From positions 1 through 64,000 of the forward strand of contig JADLBU010000016.1 of NCBI GenBank assembly GCA_020847535.1: a stretch of DNA of 64,000 nucleotides, read 5' to 3'. The translations under genes and the position numbers were made by a program. The notes below the pieces were generated by a model. The model did no database searches, was not told the origin of the DNA, and worked only from the letters and a program-made list of their open reading frames with translations. Positions 18,307 through 27,239 of the stretch are shown here, one piece after another (position 1 is the stretch's first letter; every line of letters starts with the position of its first letter). This DNA comes from Phycisphaerales bacterium (GTDB lineage Bacteria; Planctomycetota; Phycisphaerae; Phycisphaerales; UBA1924).

Positions 18307-19854
18307 CTATTTCGAGAGGGTTGCCTGCCCCGCCCCTGGTGCATCCACAGCGAGAAGCTCCACGCACGCGGGAATCTCGACCGTCATTGTCGTCCCCTGC
18401 TGCCATACAGACTCGACCGAGATCGTCCCGCCCAGGGTCTTGATCCCGTGCTTGACGATCGCCAGGCCCAGGCCGGTTCCACGCCGGTCCGCGTGCCCGG
18501 ATCGCGAGGGATCCACCTGGTAGAACCGCTCGAAGATGCGCTGCTGCGCTGCCAGCGGGATGCCCTGGCCGAGGTCGATCACGCGCAGGCGCATGCCGGC
18601 GCGGCCGGTCCCCGCGGGGACTGGAATCGCCTCGCCGACGATGCGGATAGGGGTGCCCTCGTGGGCGAACTTGATCGAGTTCTCGATCAGGTTGCGCAGC
18701 ACCAGCTCCAGCAGCCGCTGGTCGCTGTGGATCAACTCGAGCGCCGGATCCAGCTCGAACCGCAGCGACAGCCCCCGGCGGGCGCAGCTCTCCTCGAAGA
18801 AGACCGAGAGCGAATCGGCAAGGGCCGAGCCCCGAACCAGTGCGATCGCCGGCCCCTCATCGGTCGATTCCAAGCGTGAGAGATCGAGCAGATCGCGCGT
18901 CAGGTCTTCGAGACGTGCGACGTTATTGGCGATCATGCGCAGCAGCCGCGCCCGCATGCCGGGATCTTCGGAGTCATCCATCAGCGTCTCGATCGCGCCG
19001 CGGATCGAGGCCAGGGGTGTGCGCAGCTCGTGGCTGGCGTTGGCGACAAAGTCGGTCTTGAGCTGGCCGGCGGTCGCCAGCTCCGTGACATCGCGCAGCG
19101 AGAGCACCGCACCGGCGCGGTCCGGAACTCCATCGGTGTCGGCGTCATCGCTGACGGCGAGCCGCGCCGAACCCGAGGCGCGCCACGCGACCGGAGAAGC
19201 AAGTGCCTCGTACGAGCGGATGCCACCCTCGCGCGGCAGCCGCACGATCGCATGGCGAGTCTCTCCCGCGCACGCCGAAGCATGCACCGACACGAGCTCG
19301 GCGGATGTGAACAGCTCTTCTATTGAACGGCCCAGCAGCCTGTCGGGTCCGCGCGCCAGGAACAACTGGGCTGCGCTGTTCCACAGCCGCACGCTCCCGC
19401 TCTCATCGGTCACCAGGAGCGGATCGCCCACCGCATCGATCACATCGCGAAGGTTGTCGCGTTCAAGGGCGAGCTTGCGGATCGCCGCGATCCCCAGGTG
19501 CAGCGTCCCCTCGCCGGGAGTATCGCTCTCAGACGCGGCCCGAGGCGTCTGAGCAGGCAGGCTTCCCATCACAACCGAGCGAAGCTCGGCCGCGATCGAT
19601 CCTGACCGGTGCGCACGCTCCCGAGCGCGCGACCGACGGACCAGCTCGGTGATGAAGCACGCGATCGCCGCGGGAAGTGCGAGCATCCACCACCACGCCC
19701 ACAGCGTCCCGCCCAGCGCTGCAACGGCAGCGAGGCCGGCGAGGATCGCCGTCCAGGGAACACCACGGGTGGGCTGAGGGTTCACGTTGGCGGGAGAGTC
19801 TTGAATGGTCAGCACCATCCTGGTCGCGGGCGGTGGTGCGGCTGAAGAGGTCAT
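18307..19854 (-). CDS. phoR: Sensor histidine kinase, PhoR-like
   Basis: 515 residues. Two membrane helices (about 33-51 and 53-71) with almost no external loop, then a PAS domain (about 135-255: VIDAVGDPLLVTDESGSVRLWN), a HisKA domain with the phosphorylated His275 in ANASHELRTPLASIRG, and a HATPase domain with N box NLIENSIKFA and DLGQGIP and GTGLGLAIVKHG boxes. The lack of a periplasmic sensor domain is typical of PhoR, which senses phosphate through PhoU/Pst. It lies downstream of the response regulator gene; about 110 bases separate them, most of it a MITE-like element. Phosphate signalling is inferred from architecture and from the neighbouring porins. Confidence 0.88.
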   Translation of the reverse strand: MTSSAAPPPATRMVLTIQDSPANVNPQPTRGVPWTAILAGLAAVAALGGTLWAWWWMLALPAAIACFITELVRRSRARERAHRSGSIAAELRSVVMGSLPAQTPRAASESDTPGEGTLHLGIAAIRKLALERDNLRDVIDAVGDPLLVTDESGSVRLWNSAAQLFLARGPDRLLGRSIEELFTSAELVSVHASACAGETRHAIVRLPREGGIRSYEALASPVAWRASGSARLAVSDDADTDGVPDRAGAVLSLRDVTELATAGQLKTDFVANASHELRTPLASIRGAIETLMDDSEDPGMRARLLRMIANNVARLEDLTRDLLDLSRLESTDEGPAIALVRGSALADSLSVFFEESCARRGLSLRFELDPALELIHSDQRLLELVLRNLIENSIKFAHEGTPIRIVGEAIPVPAGTGRAGMRLRVIDLGQGIPLAAQQRIFERFYQVDPSRSGHADRRGTGLGLAIVKHGIKTLGGTISVESVWQQGTTMTVEIPACVELLAVDAPGAGQATLSK

Positions 19855-19878
19855 TCCCGACCGCCTGCGAACATCTAA

Positions 19879-19966
19879 GAGACTGTTTCAGAATCCTACC
19901 CGATCTCGTGGCACAGGCATCCTGCCTGTGTTCTACTGCTCTGCTACCTCATTCTGAAACAGTCTC
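19879..19966. mobile_element. MITE-like element with 16-bp perfect terminal inverted repeats
   Basis: Ends GAGACTGTTTCAGAAT (19879-19894) and ATTCTGAAACAGTCTC (19951-19966) are perfect 16-bp inverted repeats, flanked by a 3-bp direct repeat TAA (19876-19878 and 19967-19969). Inside is a second palindrome, CACAGGCA-TCC-TGCCTGTG (19912-19930). At 88 bp it has no coding capacity. A GAG start with a TNA duplication is the pattern of some IS5-family groups, so mobilisation by such a transposase is plausible (inference). It abuts the phoB stop codon. Confidence 0.75.
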
Positions 19967-20706
19967 TAAGTATTGGAGAGATCGCCCGACTCTGCCTCGA
20001 TCAGATCCTCGGCATCGTCGTTCTCGACCATGCGGTACCCCACGCCGCGAACCGTCTTGATCTTGCCCGCGTGCGGGCCCAGCTTCTTGCGGATCGCCGT
20101 CACATGCACATCGATCGTGCGCTCGGTGATGGTCACCCCAGGACCCATCGCCCGCTGCATGAGCGTCGATCTTGACAGGATTCGGCCCGAGGCCTGGATC
20201 AGGGAGCACAGCAGCCGGAATTCGGTGAGCGTCAGCTTGATCGGCTGACCATCGACGACCGCCTGGTGCGTGTCGGTGTTGAGCGAGATCGAGCCCAGCG
20301 AGAAGACGCGGCCGGTGGGGGCGGGCTTGGCGACCCGGCGAAGGACCGCTTCGATTCTGGCCAGGACAACCTTGAGCGAGAAAGGCTTGGGTATGTAGTC
20401 GTCGGCCCCGACGTTCAGGCCGGCAAGCTGATCCCCCTCCCCCCCCTTTGCGGTCAGCATGATGATCGGGACATCCGCAGTTGCGGGGTTCGTACGGATC
20501 CGGCGAGCGACTTCAATGCCCGAGAACTCGGGAAGCATGACATCCAGCAGTATCAGGTCGGGAAGGGCGGTCGCCACCATGTCGAGCGCATGGCGACCGG
20601 TGAGCGCGCTGGAGGTCTGATAACCATTTTTTTGCAGGTTGAACGTCAGCAGCTCCACCAAGTCGCGCTCGTCATCCACGACCAGGATGTGCTTGCAGTC
20701 GCTCAT
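19966..20706 (-). CDS. phoB: Response regulator, PhoB-like (OmpR family)
   Basis: 246 residues. Receiver domain 1-125 with acidic pair Asp11-Asp12, phospho-acceptor Asp55 (LILLDVMLP), and Lys107 (DDYIPKPFS); C-terminal winged-helix DNA-binding domain from about 135 (LTLTEFRLLCSLIQASGRILSR; RTIDVHVTAIRKKLG; IKTVRGVGYRM). It pairs with the PhoR-like kinase downstream. The last base of the stop codon TAG is the first base of the MITE-like element; the flanking TAA duplication suggests the original stop was also TAG. An eight-G run lies in codons near Gly88-Gly89. Confidence 0.92.
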   Translation of the reverse strand: MSDCKHILVVDDERDLVELLTFNLQKNGYQTSSALTGRHALDMVATALPDLILLDVMLPEFSGIEVARRIRTNPATADVPIIMLTAKGGEGDQLAGLNVGADDYIPKPFSLKVVLARIEAVLRRVAKPAPTGRVFSLGSISLNTDTHQAVVDGQPIKLTLTEFRLLCSLIQASGRILSRSTLMQRAMGPGVTITERTIDVHVTAIRKKLGPHAGKIKTVRGVGYRMVENDDAEDLIEAESGDLSNT

Positions 20707-21355
20707 CGATGCTCCTCGAACGGATCACCGGGCCGGCAATCGCCTGTGGGGTTCCGCAGCCGCACGTTGCGATGCGGAGCGCGCGGGCGAGAACGATCGA
20801 ATTCGAGCGAAGGGTATGTGAAGACGGGCCGGAATTGACGGGACGCAGTGCTTTGGTTGCGCTAATACGCGGGATCGATGCTCGGCGCGTGCGTGTCGCG
20901 CTTCGCGGATTCGCGATGGCGATCATGCGGCGGTTCGGCACCGTCCGAGAACCCATCTATAAAGAGTTGCAGAGCAGATTGAGGAAATCCCAAGAATTGA
21001 TAGGAATTTGTATGGTATCAATCGCTCATGGAGGGATGTGGATCAGACCGAAAAACGTTATCGGGGTGTTTGCGGTCGCTTTACTTGGAGGCTAGTATTT
21101 GCTCTCGTTCCGGTGCCGCTCGGTGGCCGGAATCTGAGAAAGCCGGCGGGCACGAACAGGTGCGCTTCCGGTGGGACTGAAGGGAGTCATTCCACGGGGC
21201 GCGTCGTCCCGAAGCTCGCCGCGGGCGGGTACAGGAAATCAGGATCGTCCGATGGGCAGGCCTCGTGGTCGGCCCCGCAGAGAGTCGGACGCGTTAGATC
21301 CCGGGCTCAACGGACCGAGAGGCAGTCCGGGTCACATTCGAAGGAGTTTCGCGAG
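20707..21355. other. Regulatory region between phoB and the first porin gene
   Basis: About 650 bases with no supported gene. The porin reading frame runs open upstream to 21008, but only the ATG at 21356 has a ribosome site and signal peptide. The stretch 20950-21115 is AT-richer than its surroundings and is the likely promoter zone. I looked for paired PhoB-box repeats (CTGTCAT-like, 11-bp spacing) and did not find a convincing one by eye. Confidence 0.5.
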
Positions 21356-22636
21356 ATGAGTCAGACAAAGTTTCTTGTGATGCTCGCGGGTGCGGCTCTC
21401 GGCCTCGGCGCTTCGGGCGCCCTCGCCCAGAGCGACGCAGACCGGGCCTATTCGGCCGAGCTGAGCGCTGACGCGGTCAACAAGACCCAGTACATGGCGA
21501 AGGCCAACGGTTTCGTGATCACCGACGGCACCAACAAGCTTCGCGTCGGCGGTTTCACCCAGTTCCGGTACAACATGAACTGGCGCGACAACCCGGGCGA
21601 TGCCGGTGAGCCGCACGACAGCGGCTTCACCAACGGCTTCGAGATGCCCCGGACCCGCCTGATCTTCAGCGGCAACGTGCTGGATCCGAACCTGTCCTTC
21701 AAGATCGAGGGTCAGTTCTCGGACGGCGCCGGCGACGAGACCAACAACTTCGGCCTGCTCGACGCCTTCACGGCGTACAAGTTCACCGACGAGTTCACGC
21801 TCGCCGGCGGCCAGTTCCAGATCCCCCTGATGCGCGAGTGGTACTCCAGCCCCTTCGGCACCCAGGGTGTTGATTTCGGCGTGGTGACCCAGGTCTTCAG
21901 CCCCGGCTATTCCCAGGGCGTGTGGGGCATCTACCAGTCCGACGCGTTCAAGGCGATCTTCGGCCTTGATGACGGCATGAACGCCGCCAACACGCAGTAC
22001 GCCAGCGCGACCGAGGCCGACTACGGCCTGTTCGCCCGCCTCGAAGGCAAGTTCTCCGGCGACTGGAACCGGTTCAACGAGTTCGCAAGCTGGAAGAGCG
22101 ACAGCGGCGTCGCCTCCATGCTCGGCGGTGGTCTCCACTACCAGCACAACGGCAACACCGCTTCCCCGGCCAGCACCGCTCCCAATCCCCAGATGCAGCT
22201 CTACCAGTACACGATCGACGGCACGATCGAGTTCGGCGGCGCCAACCTCTACGCCGCGTTCGTCGGCCGCCACACCGATCCCGATGACGGCGGCGGCAAT
22301 TCCGTCGAGGACTTCGGCTTCGAGCTTGCCGGCGGCTTCTTTGTCGCCGAGCAGGACGAGCTCTACGGCCGCTGGGACTGGGTCATTCCCGATGACGACC
22401 GCACCGGCACTGGCGGCGGCGAGGACGATGACTTCCACTGCCTGACCTTTGGCTGGAACCACTACCTCGTTCCGGACAGCAACGCGGCGAAGTTCACCGC
22501 CGAGCTGGCTTGGTTCCTCAACGAGATCGAGTCCGGCGGCGGTCTGGTCGCGACCAACCAGGTCTCGACGGACATCCTCCCCTCGAACGAGGATGACCAG
22601 GTTCTGATCCGCTTCCAGTTCCAGCTTGCGTTCTAA
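21356..22636 (+). CDS. Outer-membrane porin, phosphate-selective OprP/OprO type
   Basis: 426 residues; AAGGAG ribosome site at 21341-21346. Signal peptide 1-24 (VMLAGAALGLGASGALA|Q). The mature protein shows the porin pattern: a short N-terminal helix, VGGFTQFRYNMNWRDN, DSGFTNGFEMPRTRLIFSGNVLDPNLSFKIEGQFS, alternating amphipathic strands with many aromatic residues, and a C-terminal strand ending in Phe (VLIRFQFQLAF), the signal for outer-membrane assembly. The RTRL(I/N)F-GNVLDPNL region is typical of the phosphate-selective porin O/P family. Its place beside phoB-phoR supports phosphate uptake. Followed by a strong terminator. Confidence 0.9.
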   Translation: MSQTKFLVMLAGAALGLGASGALAQSDADRAYSAELSADAVNKTQYMAKANGFVITDGTNKLRVGGFTQFRYNMNWRDNPGDAGEPHDSGFTNGFEMPRTRLIFSGNVLDPNLSFKIEGQFSDGAGDETNNFGLLDAFTAYKFTDEFTLAGGQFQIPLMREWYSSPFGTQGVDFGVVTQVFSPGYSQGVWGIYQSDAFKAIFGLDDGMNAANTQYASATEADYGLFARLEGKFSGDWNRFNEFASWKSDSGVASMLGGGLHYQHNGNTASPASTAPNPQMQLYQYTIDGTIEFGGANLYAAFVGRHTDPDDGGGNSVEDFGFELAGGFFVAEQDELYGRWDWVIPDDDRTGTGGGEDDDFHCLTFGWNHYLVPDSNAAKFTAELAWFLNEIESGGGLVATNQVSTDILPSNEDDQVLIRFQFQLAF

Positions 22637-22689
22637 GCCGGATCCTGGAAACATTCCCGTGCCTGTGACGGGATCGCATGAAGCTCACA

Positions 22690-22724
22690 CCGGCCGCGCT
22701 GGAAAGCGCGGCCGGACTTTTTTT
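22690..22724 (+). terminator. Rho-independent terminator after first porin gene
   Basis: CCGGCCGCGCT (22690-22700) pairs perfectly with AGCGCGGCCGG (22705-22715) around loop GGAA and is followed by ACTTTTTTT. Confidence 0.92.
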
Positions 22725-22799
22725 CGGGCCGGCCGGCGCTAAGAACGTGTGAATGTCAGCACACGGGAGTTCCCTCCGTCCCGGGTTCGGAGGTTGCTG

Positions 22800-24059
22800 A
22801 TGCAGACACGGGTGAATCGGATCGCTGCGCTCGCGGGCGTGGCGTGCGTTGGCGCAAGCGCCCTCGCGCAAGGGTCGGACCAATCACATGCGCTGCGGGC
22901 CGAGCTCTCGGCGGACGCCCTGTCCAAGACGCAGTACATGGAGAAAGCCAACGGCTTCACGATCGCCGAGGGAGACAACAAGCTCAAGGTCGGCGGCTGG
23001 TTCCAGTTCCGCTACTTCATGAACTTCCGGGACAACCCGGGTGATTTTCCATCGGGGGCGCACGACAGCGGGTTCACCAACGGCTTCGAGTTCTCGCGCA
23101 TGCGGCTGAACTTCACGGGCAACGTGCTGGATCCGAACCTCAAGTTCAAGTTCGAGGGCGACTTCAACCGCGGCACCGGCGAGTTTCTTCTCCTGGATGC
23201 GTTCGGAACCTGGGCGTTCAAGGAGTGCGAGGGCCTGACGCTCAAGTGGGGCCAGTTCAAGGGCCCCCTGCTCCGCGAGGAGCTGATGTCCGACACAGCG
23301 CAGCTGGCGATCGAGCGCTCGGTGATGAGCTCGACGTTCTCACAGACGCGCACGCAGGGCGTCAACATCGAGTATCTCAAGGACTCGTTCCGAGGGCAGT
23401 TCTCGGTCAACGACGGGATGCGTGCGCTCAACACCAACTACGCCTCGCCGGCCGAGAAGGACATCGGCCTGACGGCGCGTGCGGAGTTCAAGTTCGGCGA
23501 GGCCGACTGGAAGCTCTACGACGACTTCACCAGCTTCCGCGGTCAGAAGAGCGGCGTGATGCTCGGCCTGGCCGGCAACTACCAGCACGATGGCAACACC
23601 GCCAACCCCGGCAGCGGCTCCAGCACGACCCAGCCGCAGACCGACCAGTTCAACTACACCGCGGACTTCTCGGTCGAGGGAGGCGGGTGGAACGCGTTCG
23701 TCGCGGGCACCGGCCAGCATTTCGACGGGGACAACGGATCCAGCAACCTCGACGACTTCGGGCTGCTCGCACAGGCTGGCGTCATGGTCAGCGACCACGA
23801 CGAGGTCTTCGGCCGCTGGGACCTGGTCCTCCCCGACGACGACCGGCCCGCCGATGAGGACTTCAACACTCTCACGGCCGGCTGGAACCACTACTTCATT
23901 CCCGAGAGCCACGCCCTCAAGCTGTCGGCGGACTTCTGCTGGTTCCTCGATGATCCCAGCACCAACGCGCTGGTCTCGACCGGCAGTTCCAACGGCCTGC
24001 TGCGTGACAACAACGACAACCAGTTCGAGTTCCGGTTCCAGCTCCAGATGATGTTCTGA
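22800..24059 (+). CDS. Outer-membrane porin, phosphate-selective OprP/OprO type (paralogue)
   Basis: 419 residues from the ATG at 22800, which has GGAGG at 22789-22793; an in-frame ATG at 22753 is not favoured. Signal peptide MQTRVNRIAALAGVACVGASALA. Clearly paralogous to the preceding porin: both share ELSADA-KTQYM-KANGF, VGG(F/W)-QFRY, DSGFTNGFE, GNVLDPNL and the C-terminal WNHY(L/F)(I/V)P segment, and both end in Phe. A terminator separates the two, so they are transcribed independently and may be regulated differently. Confidence 0.9.
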   Translation: MQTRVNRIAALAGVACVGASALAQGSDQSHALRAELSADALSKTQYMEKANGFTIAEGDNKLKVGGWFQFRYFMNFRDNPGDFPSGAHDSGFTNGFEFSRMRLNFTGNVLDPNLKFKFEGDFNRGTGEFLLLDAFGTWAFKECEGLTLKWGQFKGPLLREELMSDTAQLAIERSVMSSTFSQTRTQGVNIEYLKDSFRGQFSVNDGMRALNTNYASPAEKDIGLTARAEFKFGEADWKLYDDFTSFRGQKSGVMLGLAGNYQHDGNTANPGSGSSTTQPQTDQFNYTADFSVEGGGWNAFVAGTGQHFDGDNGSSNLDDFGLLAQAGVMVSDHDEVFGRWDLVLPDDDRPADEDFNTLTAGWNHYFIPESHALKLSADFCWFLDDPSTNALVSTGSSNGLLRDNNDNQFEFRFQLQMMF

Positions 24060-24124
24060 GCACAGAGTCTGAGTCGAGATCCGGTGCTGAGTGCTGGGTC
24101 GCGAGTCCATTGTCAACCACCGAG

Positions 24125-24157
24125 CAACCGCGGCCCATGAGCCGCGGTTGTTCGTTT
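24125..24157 (+). terminator. Probable terminator after second porin gene
   Basis: CAACCGCGGC (24125-24134) pairs with GCCGCGGTTG (24141-24150) with a 6-nt loop, followed by TTCGTTT. The U tract is weak, but the stem is perfect and the position fits. Confidence 0.7.
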
Positions 24158-24192
24158 CATGCGGAGCGCATCGATGCGCGAGGGCTCAGGAC

Positions 24193-27123
24193 TCAGCACC
24201 CAGCCTCGAACGCCAGTACGAAGAAGGAGAAGTCATCCAGGTCGACGAACCCGCTGCCATCGACATCGGCATCCGGTCCGCCATCCTCGAAGGCATGCAC
24301 GAAGGCGTCGAAGTCATCGGTGTCCACGAACCCCGAGTGATCGAAATCGGCAGCGCACGCGGGCTCGCATTCGTCGGGGATGCCGTTGGCGTTGAGGTCG
24401 GCGCTGACGCCGCCGGCGATGTCGCAGGAGTCGGGGATCTGGTTGCGGTTGCAGTCGGATCCGAAGTCGGGCATGAAGTCAAAGCCGGTGGGGCGGTAGA
24501 GCCCGGTGTCGGAGCCGAGGATATAGGCTCGCACCATGTTGCCGTTGCGGATGTCGAACTGGTAGACGCGGGCATCGGTCAGGTGGAGGGCCGAGGTGCC
24601 GCCGAAACGGTGGTCCCCGAGGTTGACATCGTGCCAGTGGTCCCCGCCGTGGTCGTGGCCGTGGCCATCTCGCGTGACCCTGTTGCGTGACACGTAAACA
24701 TCTCCATCAGGCCCCAGGCGCAAGCACCAGGGCTCATCGAGCGTCAGGCGGCTGGAGGTGCCGTTGCGGTTCCATTTGCTGATGAATGCGCCGGTCTGGC
24801 CGTTGTACTCGTTGATTCGGTTGGAGCCGCGTGAAGCGACCAGGAGGTTTCCATCGGGCTTGAAGAGGATGCCGCGAGGATCGGAGAGACTGCCCGAACC
24901 GGCGCTGACGAGGATCCGCATGAAGATTCCGGTGGACAGGTTGTATTCCAGAACGCGACCGTCTACATCGCTGACACAGAGCCTGTTCCCCTGGATCGCG
25001 AGCCCAAACGGAGAATTCAGTCCGCCCGCCCCGGGGGCGACGACCGTGCGGACCAGGGATCCATCCGTCAGCGAGAGCTCCTGGATGCTGTTGGTGTTGC
25101 GGCTGGCGACCAGGAGCGTGCCGGTCTGAGGGAGGACGAGCATGCCGGTCGGGTAGGGGACGGTGGCGAGGTTGCCGACGAACTGGCCGGCGCTGTTGAG
25201 CTCGGCGATCCGGTGCTGGCTGCCGCCGGAGACCAGGACTCGGCCGCTGGGTGTGATGACAAGATCCTGGCCGTCGGGGAGCGATTCCGAATTGGCGACG
25301 TTGACCAGGACGCCGGTGAGTGAGAAGAACTCGCGCACCGATGCATCGCTGGATGTGGTGGCGACGTATACGTTCCAGGCGTGGTTGAGCTCGGCGTGGT
25401 CGGTGATGCCATCCCCATCGCAGTCCTGCACGGAATCGAGCACCAGGTTGCGATCGACATCCAGGGTCATGTCCGCCGTGATCTGGAGGTAATCGGCAAC
25501 CTCGTTGGCATCGAGGTCGGGCTCGCACTCGTCGGGGATGCGGTTGGCGTTCAGGTCGTGGCTGATGCTCAGCAGGATGTCGTGGAGATCGGGCACACCG
25601 TTGGAGTTGCAGTCGCTCTCGCACTCGTCGGGGATGCCGTTGGCGTTGACATCGGCGCTGGTGCCGGCGGCGATCTCGACGGCGTCGAGGGTGTCGTTCT
25701 GGTTGCAGTCCTCGCACTCGTCTGGGATTCCGTTGGCGTTGACATCCTGGCTGAGTCCCAGGGAGATGTCCTCGGAATCGGGCTTGTGGTTTTGGTTGCA
25801 GTCGGCGATCACGCACGGGCGTGAATACACGTACTCGCGCATCTTCTGGGCGGTCAGTTCGTGGAACCAGAGGTCGTGGTTGGCATCTCCGCCGCTGTAG
25901 GTCTGGCCGCAATACGCCATGATGGTGCCTCGCTGCGGTTGCGACAGGGCATCGTCGCAGTTGTCCAGGCCGTAGTCGTGGGTGTGGAAGGTGCCGCAGT
26001 TGTGGCCCAGCTCGTGGGCGGTGACCATGATGTCGCGGTTGGACCAGTGGGGCCGGTCGGGATCGGCGAAATAGCCCAGTGTGTAGCCCGACCAGGAGTA
26101 GGACGAGCTGTTGCAGAGGGCCGGCGCGTAGGCGACACCACCCGCGCTCAGCCTCCGCGAGCCCAGGAGAAGCTGGGCGACATCCCGGTGGATCGCCTGC
26201 ATGTTGGCCTCCCAGTGGTCACGGAAGGCGTTCAGTGGATCCTCGTTGTTGTGGTAGAGATCGTTTGGATTGTCCCAGATGCGGATGTAGGTGAGGTCGA
26301 AGCGGGTGTTGACATCGCGGATGTAGATATCGCTGACCTGGCCGTAGAGCTGGATGATGTAGGTCAGCGTGTCGTCGGCATTGCCGAAGAGCTCGAAGAG
26401 TTCATAGTCGGTATCGATCGCGAGCTCGATCTGCCTGAGACCGCGGATCGGATCCGCATCCCTGGTGGGAGGAGGTGGTGGTGGGGGGGGGGTGCCGCTG
26501 CCGGGGGCGATGGGGGCTGTCAAGCCGGCGGGAGGTGTGACAGCGCACATCGGGACTTCCAGGCCCACGCCGCCCTCCTGAGAGGCTGGGAACACCGCGT
26601 ATTCACCAGGGGCTAGATCGGTGGTCGAGCCGCCAAAGCTGGAGAGCAGGAACCGCTCCCGGCCCGGACCCAGGTCAAAGCGCCCCGTGGCGCTGCGCGG
26701 CGCCAGCGAGATGAACACCGACGAGTTCGGGATGCCGTCGATGGTCCCCCGGAGCATGGTGATTCCGGAGGCGTCGAAGGGAATGCGGCGATCGGGGTTG
26801 TCAGGATGGCCGATGACGAATCGGGCATCCGGCATGACTGGCGAGAAGCGTTCGAGGCGAAGGGTCGCCTGGCGAGATCCCGGGAGGGGGAAGTGATCGA
26901 TGACGATGGTGCGCTGGTTCTGCGTGGCGTACCGGAGCGCATCCTGGTCGAGGCGCACGACCGCAAGCCGCGGCTGCGCGCGGACAAGCTCGGCGGAGAT
27001 GATCGGCGGGGATGCCGGTGGGCGATCCGGATTGACCGGCGGTGAGATGGCGATCGCCGGCATCTGGAGGCCGAGGCCGGCCGACAGGCAGAGGGTGGCG
27101 AACCGCATGGGGGGCATGGGCAT
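24193..27123 (-). CDS. Exported reprolysin-like (M12B-type) metallopeptidase with GC-type dockerin end
   Basis: About 976 residues from the ATG at 27123, which has AAGGA upstream; the reading continues to an ATG at 27150 without a ribosome site. Signal peptide, then a prodomain-like region, a Pro8 tract (GTPPPPPPPPTRD), and a peptidase domain with the metzincin zinc motif HELGHNCGTFH (His370, Glu371, His374, His380). Next are four DCNxNxxPDxxDI-type calcium-binding repeats resembling thrombospondin type 3 motifs (residues about 460-570), an NHL-like beta-propeller region (about 600-860), one further DCNRNQIPD repeat, and a final pair of calcium loops (DFDHSGFVDTDDF; DVDGSGFVDLDDF) ending in AGC-COOH, the GC-type dockerin. 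A surface-attached protease is likely. Confidence 0.88.
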   Translation of the reverse strand: MPMPPMRFATLCLSAGLGLQMPAIAISPPVNPDRPPASPPIISAELVRAQPRLAVVRLDQDALRYATQNQRTIVIDHFPLPGSRQATLRLERFSPVMPDARFVIGHPDNPDRRIPFDASGITMLRGTIDGIPNSSVFISLAPRSATGRFDLGPGRERFLLSSFGGSTTDLAPGEYAVFPASQEGGVGLEVPMCAVTPPAGLTAPIAPGSGTPPPPPPPPTRDADPIRGLRQIELAIDTDYELFELFGNADDTLTYIIQLYGQVSDIYIRDVNTRFDLTYIRIWDNPNDLYHNNEDPLNAFRDHWEANMQAIHRDVAQLLLGSRRLSAGGVAYAPALCNSSSYSWSGYTLGYFADPDRPHWSNRDIMVTAHELGHNCGTFHTHDYGLDNCDDALSQPQRGTIMAYCGQTYSGGDANHDLWFHELTAQKMREYVYSRPCVIADCNQNHKPDSEDISLGLSQDVNANGIPDECEDCNQNDTLDAVEIAAGTSADVNANGIPDECESDCNSNGVPDLHDILLSISHDLNANRIPDECEPDLDANEVADYLQITADMTLDVDRNLVLDSVQDCDGDGITDHAELNHAWNVYVATTSSDASVREFFSLTGVLVNVANSESLPDGQDLVITPSGRVLVSGGSQHRIAELNSAGQFVGNLATVPYPTGMLVLPQTGTLLVASRNTNSIQELSLTDGSLVRTVVAPGAGGLNSPFGLAIQGNRLCVSDVDGRVLEYNLSTGIFMRILVSAGSGSLSDPRGILFKPDGNLLVASRGSNRINEYNGQTGAFISKWNRNGTSSRLTLDEPWCLRLGPDGDVYVSRNRVTRDGHGHDHGGDHWHDVNLGDHRFGGTSALHLTDARVYQFDIRNGNMVRAYILGSDTGLYRPTGFDFMPDFGSDCNRNQIPDSCDIAGGVSADLNANGIPDECEPACAADFDHSGFVDTDDFDAFVHAFEDGGPDADVDGSGFVDLDDFSFFVLAFEAGC
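26483..26492. repeat. (G)10 homopolymer inside the peptidase gene
   Basis: Ten consecutive G on the + strand (C on the coding strand) encode part of the proline tract between prodomain and peptidase. Homopolymers of this length are prone to slippage, and a one-base change would frameshift the gene upstream of the catalytic domain. Confidence 0.85.
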
Positions 27124-27221
27124 GTGACATCCTTCAGGCATTGGCGACACCCCCGCCAGAGCATACCAACAGGCGTGCGAAAAACCGTCTCGTAAGTCGG
27201 GTGTGAGGGCTGGTTTGCGGA

Positions 27222-27239
27222 CGTTTGGTATTCCAAACG
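27222..27239. promoter_or_regulatory. Inverted repeat, candidate operator between divergent exported-protein genes
   Basis: CGTTTGG-TATT-CCAAACG is a perfect 7-bp inverted repeat with a 4-bp centre, about 100 bases from each of the divergent starts (27123 minus, 27335 plus). Shape and size suit a dimeric regulator. A TAGATT hexamer at 27252-27257 could be a -10 element for the + gene. Inference only. Confidence 0.4.

Noticed and set aside
21008-21355. N-terminal extension of the first porin from an upstream ATG
   Set aside because: It would bury a clear signal peptide; the ATG at 21356 has AAGGAG and yields a normal export signal.
24060-24192. Possible inverted repeat GTGCTGAGTGCTGGG / CTCAGCACCCAGC downstream of the second porin
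   Set aside because: The arms match only partly and are built of low-complexity GCTGAG-type sequence; no mobile-element ends or duplication seen.
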